From Sphingobacterium sp. UBA6711 (GTDB taxonomy: Bacteria; Bacteroidota; Bacteroidia; Sphingobacteriales; Sphingobacteriaceae): DNA of 8,368 nucleotides. Each line of letters starts with the position of its first letter. Position 1 is the stretch's first letter. The notes below the pieces were generated by a model. That model was not told the DNA's origin. It saw nothing but the letters and a program-made list of their open reading frames with translations, and searched no databases. Position numbers and translations under genes: made by a program. Positions 6,667 to 8,368 of the stretch are shown piece by piece. The DNA lies in contig DKIT01000113.1 of assembly GCA_002454415.1 (NCBI GenBank), positions 20,083-28,450 of the forward strand, given 5' to 3'.

Positions 6667-8053
6667 TGTCTATGTAAATATAAAAAATAGTACCACCAAC
6701 TGGCGGATTTTCCAAATGGATTTTCCAACCCAATCTGTCCAGACAAGATTTGACATAATAAAGACCTAGTCCTAGTCCCGGTCTATTCCCTGACAAATGT
6801 CCACGATAAAATGCCGTAAATATCGCTTCACGATCAGTAAAAGCTATACCGATCCCATTATCTGTTATTTTGAGAAAGTGTCGGCTATCTACCTTTTCCC
6901 AGGCAAACCGAATCTCCTTTTGTGTATGATCATTGAATTTGATCGCATTGGATACCATATTGTCCAAGATCGAAAAATAATAGCTTTCATCCAGGAATAA
7001 TGCAGTTCCATCCCCTATTGGATCATATACAATATCAATTTCTCCACCATAACGCAAGCGAAGTTCATCCAGAATCTCCTGTGTAGATTCATCGATTGGA
7101 ACCTGGACTAATTTGGCTTGCTGTTCCTGTAGAGCTACCGTTCCCATCACTTGCCCGAAATATTCTTTGAGCCTTTTAGCCTGCCTTTCCACAATTCGCC
7201 CCAATTGGGCCACCTCCCTGTCATCGCGAGCAGCAGCCTGATCAATCACGCTATGCGCGGTCACCAAAATCGTTGTCAGAGGTGTATTAAATTCATGCCT
7301 TATGTGGTGGAGGAAACTCGTTTTCAGATCGGCCAGCTTACGTTGATTGACCCAGTTTTTATAGGTTCTATAACTCAACAGCACGATCACGCTGATACAA
7401 GCCAAGGATAATAAAAATACAGGAGCCATACGCTGGAAAATTCGCCAGTCCCTGTTTTCGTAATCAACAAAAAGGCTGTAGGTAAAACGGTAAGCAATTG
7501 GATTTTTATCACTGACCGACAACTGGAATACTCTGTTGTTGTTACTAGCCTTCGCAAGTTTACCACTAATTGCTCCGGCCCGATTTTCACTGGCAGATTC
7601 GTAGAAAACCTTCCAGGTACTGTCCTTTACATCATAGATTTCCAGTTTATCAAAATGGAACAGATAAACCAGTGTTGTATCCAACTTTTGTTGCTGCACG
7701 ATCTGCCTGAAAATACTGTCTAGGGACTGTTGCCTACGCAATTGCTCCAAAAAGCGCCCCATACATTGATATCCGTAAGCATTGACATCAGCAGATCCCT
7801 GTAATTTCTTTTGATACCAGACTGACAGACAAGGAACCAATTCTGACTGAAATACCGCATTTCCACCAGGGAAGATCTTATCGTCCATAACCGCGGCGCC
7901 GTAAGCATTCTGGATGCGATTGACTTGCTCAACCTGATAATTCTTATCTTCGAGTTGATAGGTATTGAAGATGAGCAAGGCGATCAGGCCAGTCAAGATC
8001 AGGAAACTCATCCCAAATGCCCAAGGATATATATTTTTGCCGCTGCCATTCAT
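6635..8053 (-). CDS. Membrane sensor histidine kinase
   Basis: This 472-residue kinase is the partner of the overlapping response regulator. It has two membrane helices, at about residues 12-30 and 209-228, enclosing a roughly 178-residue periplasmic domain in which I recognise no known sensor fold. That domain contains two cysteines, Cys75 and Cys97, that could form a disulfide. There is no evident HAMP domain. The dimerisation/phosphoacceptor region is at 240-305 with the H-box FLHHIRHEFNTPLTTI (His253). The ATP-binding domain follows: N-box DNMVSNAIKFND (364-375), G1 DNGIGI (398-403), F-box IFTAFYRG (411-418) and G2 GLGLGL (426-431). All catalytic motifs are intact. It is the first gene of a minus-strand operon with the response regulator and a Crp/Fnr-type gene. 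The ATG at 8051-8053 gives a short basic N-terminus before the first membrane helix; the next Met, residue 15, would cut into that helix. Confidence 0.95.
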   Translation of the reverse strand: MNGSGKNIYPWAFGMSFLILTGLIALLIFNTYQLEDKNYQVEQVNRIQNAYGAAVMDDKIFPGGNAVFQSELVPCLSVWYQKKLQGSADVNAYGYQCMGRFLEQLRRQQSLDSIFRQIVQQQKLDTTLVYLFHFDKLEIYDVKDSTWKVFYESASENRAGAISGKLAKASNNNRVFQLSVSDKNPIAYRFTYSLFVDYENRDWRIFQRMAPVFLLSLACISVIVLLSYRTYKNWVNQRKLADLKTSFLHHIRHEFNTPLTTILVTAHSVIDQAAARDDREVAQLGRIVERQAKRLKEYFGQVMGTVALQEQQAKLVQVPIDESTQEILDELRLRYGGEIDIVYDPIGDGTALFLDESYYFSILDNMVSNAIKFNDHTQKEIRFAWEKVDSRHFLKITDNGIGIAFTDREAIFTAFYRGHLSGNRPGLGLGLYYVKSCLDRLGWKIHLENPPVGGTIFYIYIDNESFNGKKQA

Positions 8054-8057
8054 GGCC

Positions 8058-8087
8058 TAAAAATAACATCATTTTATGAAACACAAA
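8058..8087 (-). promoter_or_regulatory. Candidate promoter of the kinase operon
   Basis: Read on the minus strand, TTTG (8087-8084) is followed after 18 nt by TATTTTTA (8065-8058). This resembles the Bacteroidota -33/-7 arrangement, with the last base of TAnnTTTG mismatched. The 11-bp repeat block starts only 5 bp upstream of the TTTG, a good position for an activator. The weakness is that the -7 box ends 4 nt before the annotated ATG, so the mRNA would be leaderless, or the true promoter is elsewhere. Confidence 0.3.
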
Positions 8088-8092
8088 GCCCT

Positions 8093-8136
8093 ATTAGGCT
8101 TTTATTAAGCTTTCGTTAGGTTTCCATTAGGCATAA
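8093..8136 (+). promoter_or_regulatory. Four tandem 11-bp direct repeats, probable response-regulator binding site
   Basis: Four units follow one another with an exact 11-bp period: ATTAGGCTTTT (8093-8103), ATTAAGCTTTC (8104-8114), GTTAGGTTTCC (8115-8125) and ATTAGGCATAA (8126-8136). TTA is invariant at positions 2-4 of each unit, and G is invariant at position 6. Head-to-tail 11-bp direct repeats are the known binding architecture of PhoB/OmpR-type regulators, with each monomer taking one repeat; four units would hold two dimers. The block lies in the 132-nt region between the kinase operon and the fucosidase gene, close to candidate promoters on both sides. Binding by the response regulator encoded at 5944-6666 is inferred from proximity and class; it is not shown by the sequence alone. 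Confidence 0.7.
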
Positions 8137-8153
8137 ATCCTGCTCTCATAGCC

Positions 8154-8161
8154 TATATTTA
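8154..8161 (+). promoter_or_regulatory. Candidate -7 box of the fucosidase gene
   Basis: TATATTTA matches TAnnTTTG except for its last base and lies 24 nt before the ATG at 8186. No good -33 element is present: the expected position is at or just after the last copy of the 11-bp repeat (8126-8136). A poor -33 combined with an adjacent operator is the usual look of an activator-dependent promoter. Transcription would start near 8165, leaving a leader of about 20 nt. Confidence 0.4.
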
Positions 8162-8185
8162 CCAACATAACAATGAACAAATTAT

Positions 8186-8368
8186 ATGTCCAGAATTTCA
8201 CAGACAATACTTTACTGTCTATCTCTTCTTTTACTGAGCAACACGCTATTTGCGCAAACCAGTTTTTCAAAAAAAGTACTCGAGCAAAGTCAGCTCGATT
8301 TTGTCAACCTAGGGTTCGGTATGTTTATCCACTATGGTATGCCGACTTTTATGGAACAGGACTGGTCC
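8186..8368 (+). CDS. Secreted alpha-L-fucosidase (GH29-like), N-terminal part
   Basis: The reading frame is open from the ATG at 8186 to the window end and gives 61 residues; the rest lies beyond the window. Residues 1-23 form a Sec signal peptide (MSRISQ, hydrophobic ILYCLSLLLLSNTLFA, predicted cut before Gln24), so the enzyme is exported to the periplasm or outside. Residues 41-54, NLGFGMFIHYGMPT, match the first conserved block of family 29 alpha-L-fucosidases (consensus like FGMFIHWG), whose histidine lies in the fucose pocket. The Tyr in place of the usual Trp is a conservative change. The catalytic aspartate and acid/base lie outside the window, so activity and the exact subfamily cannot be judged. 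An upstream ATG at 8173 is in another frame. The gene is divergent from the kinase operon and shares its 132-nt control region, which contains the 11-bp repeats. Confidence 0.8.
   Translation, partial: MSRISQTILYCLSLLLLSNTLFAQTSFSKKVLEQSQLDFVNLGFGMFIHYGMPTFMEQDWS

Noticed and set aside
8173..8368. Second open frame from the ATG at 8173, beginning MNKLYVQNFTDN
   Set aside because: It overlaps the fucosidase start in another frame and has no signal peptide or family motif, whereas the 8186 frame has both.

Overview
The window looks like a chromosomal stretch from a member of the Bacteroidota, most likely a Sphingobacteriaceae-type organism. The evidence is a RagB/SusD lipoprotein, a TlpA-like thioredoxin protein with a long N-terminal extension, short Crp/Fnr regulators of the Bacteroidota kind, weak Shine-Dalgarno signals, and promoter-like sequences of the TAnnTTTG type. 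The genus is an inference from style; no rRNA or marker gene is present.

Layout. (1) Positions 27-2912, plus strand: the end of a Sus-type nutrient-uptake operon, with a SusD-like surface lipoprotein followed 27 nt later by a secreted TlpA/thioredoxin-fold protein. It is closed by a perfect 15-bp hairpin terminator that reads in both directions. The SusC partner presumably lies just before the window. (2) 2961-3134: a short non-coding gap with a weak minus-strand reading frame that may be a gene remnant. A TAnnTTTG promoter box at its right end falls on the TTG that would give the longest form of the next gene. (3) 3147-4280, plus: a membrane-anchored metallo-beta-lactamase-fold hydrolase of the NAPE-PLD/UlaG-like type. 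(4) 4298-5107, minus: an AraC-family regulator, convergent with the hydrolase and 17 nt away. (5) 5108-5337: 230 nt without a gene; only a weak 6-bp inverted repeat and a 10-bp palindrome were seen. (6) 8053-5338, minus: a compact three-gene regulatory operon in the order membrane histidine kinase, OmpR/PhoB-type response regulator (32-nt overlap), Crp/Fnr-type regulator (18-nt gap). (7) 8054-8185: a 132-nt divergent intergenic region. (8) 8186 to the window end, plus: the first 61 residues of a secreted GH29-like alpha-L-fucosidase.

The most interesting signal is in the divergent region. Four copies of an ATTAGGCTTTY-like unit sit exactly 11 bp apart (starting at 8093, 8104, 8115 and 8126). 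This is the head-to-tail 11-bp pattern bound by PhoB/OmpR-class response regulators, and a gene for such a regulator is encoded next to it. The block lies between promoter-like elements for the kinase operon and for the fucosidase. The simplest model is that the two-component system regulates its own operon and the fucosidase gene, so a sugar-cleaving enzyme would be controlled by a classical two-component pair with an unrecognised periplasmic sensor domain, rather than by the hybrid sensors or sigma/anti-sigma pairs common in Bacteroidota glycan loci. This is a hypothesis from sequence arrangement only.
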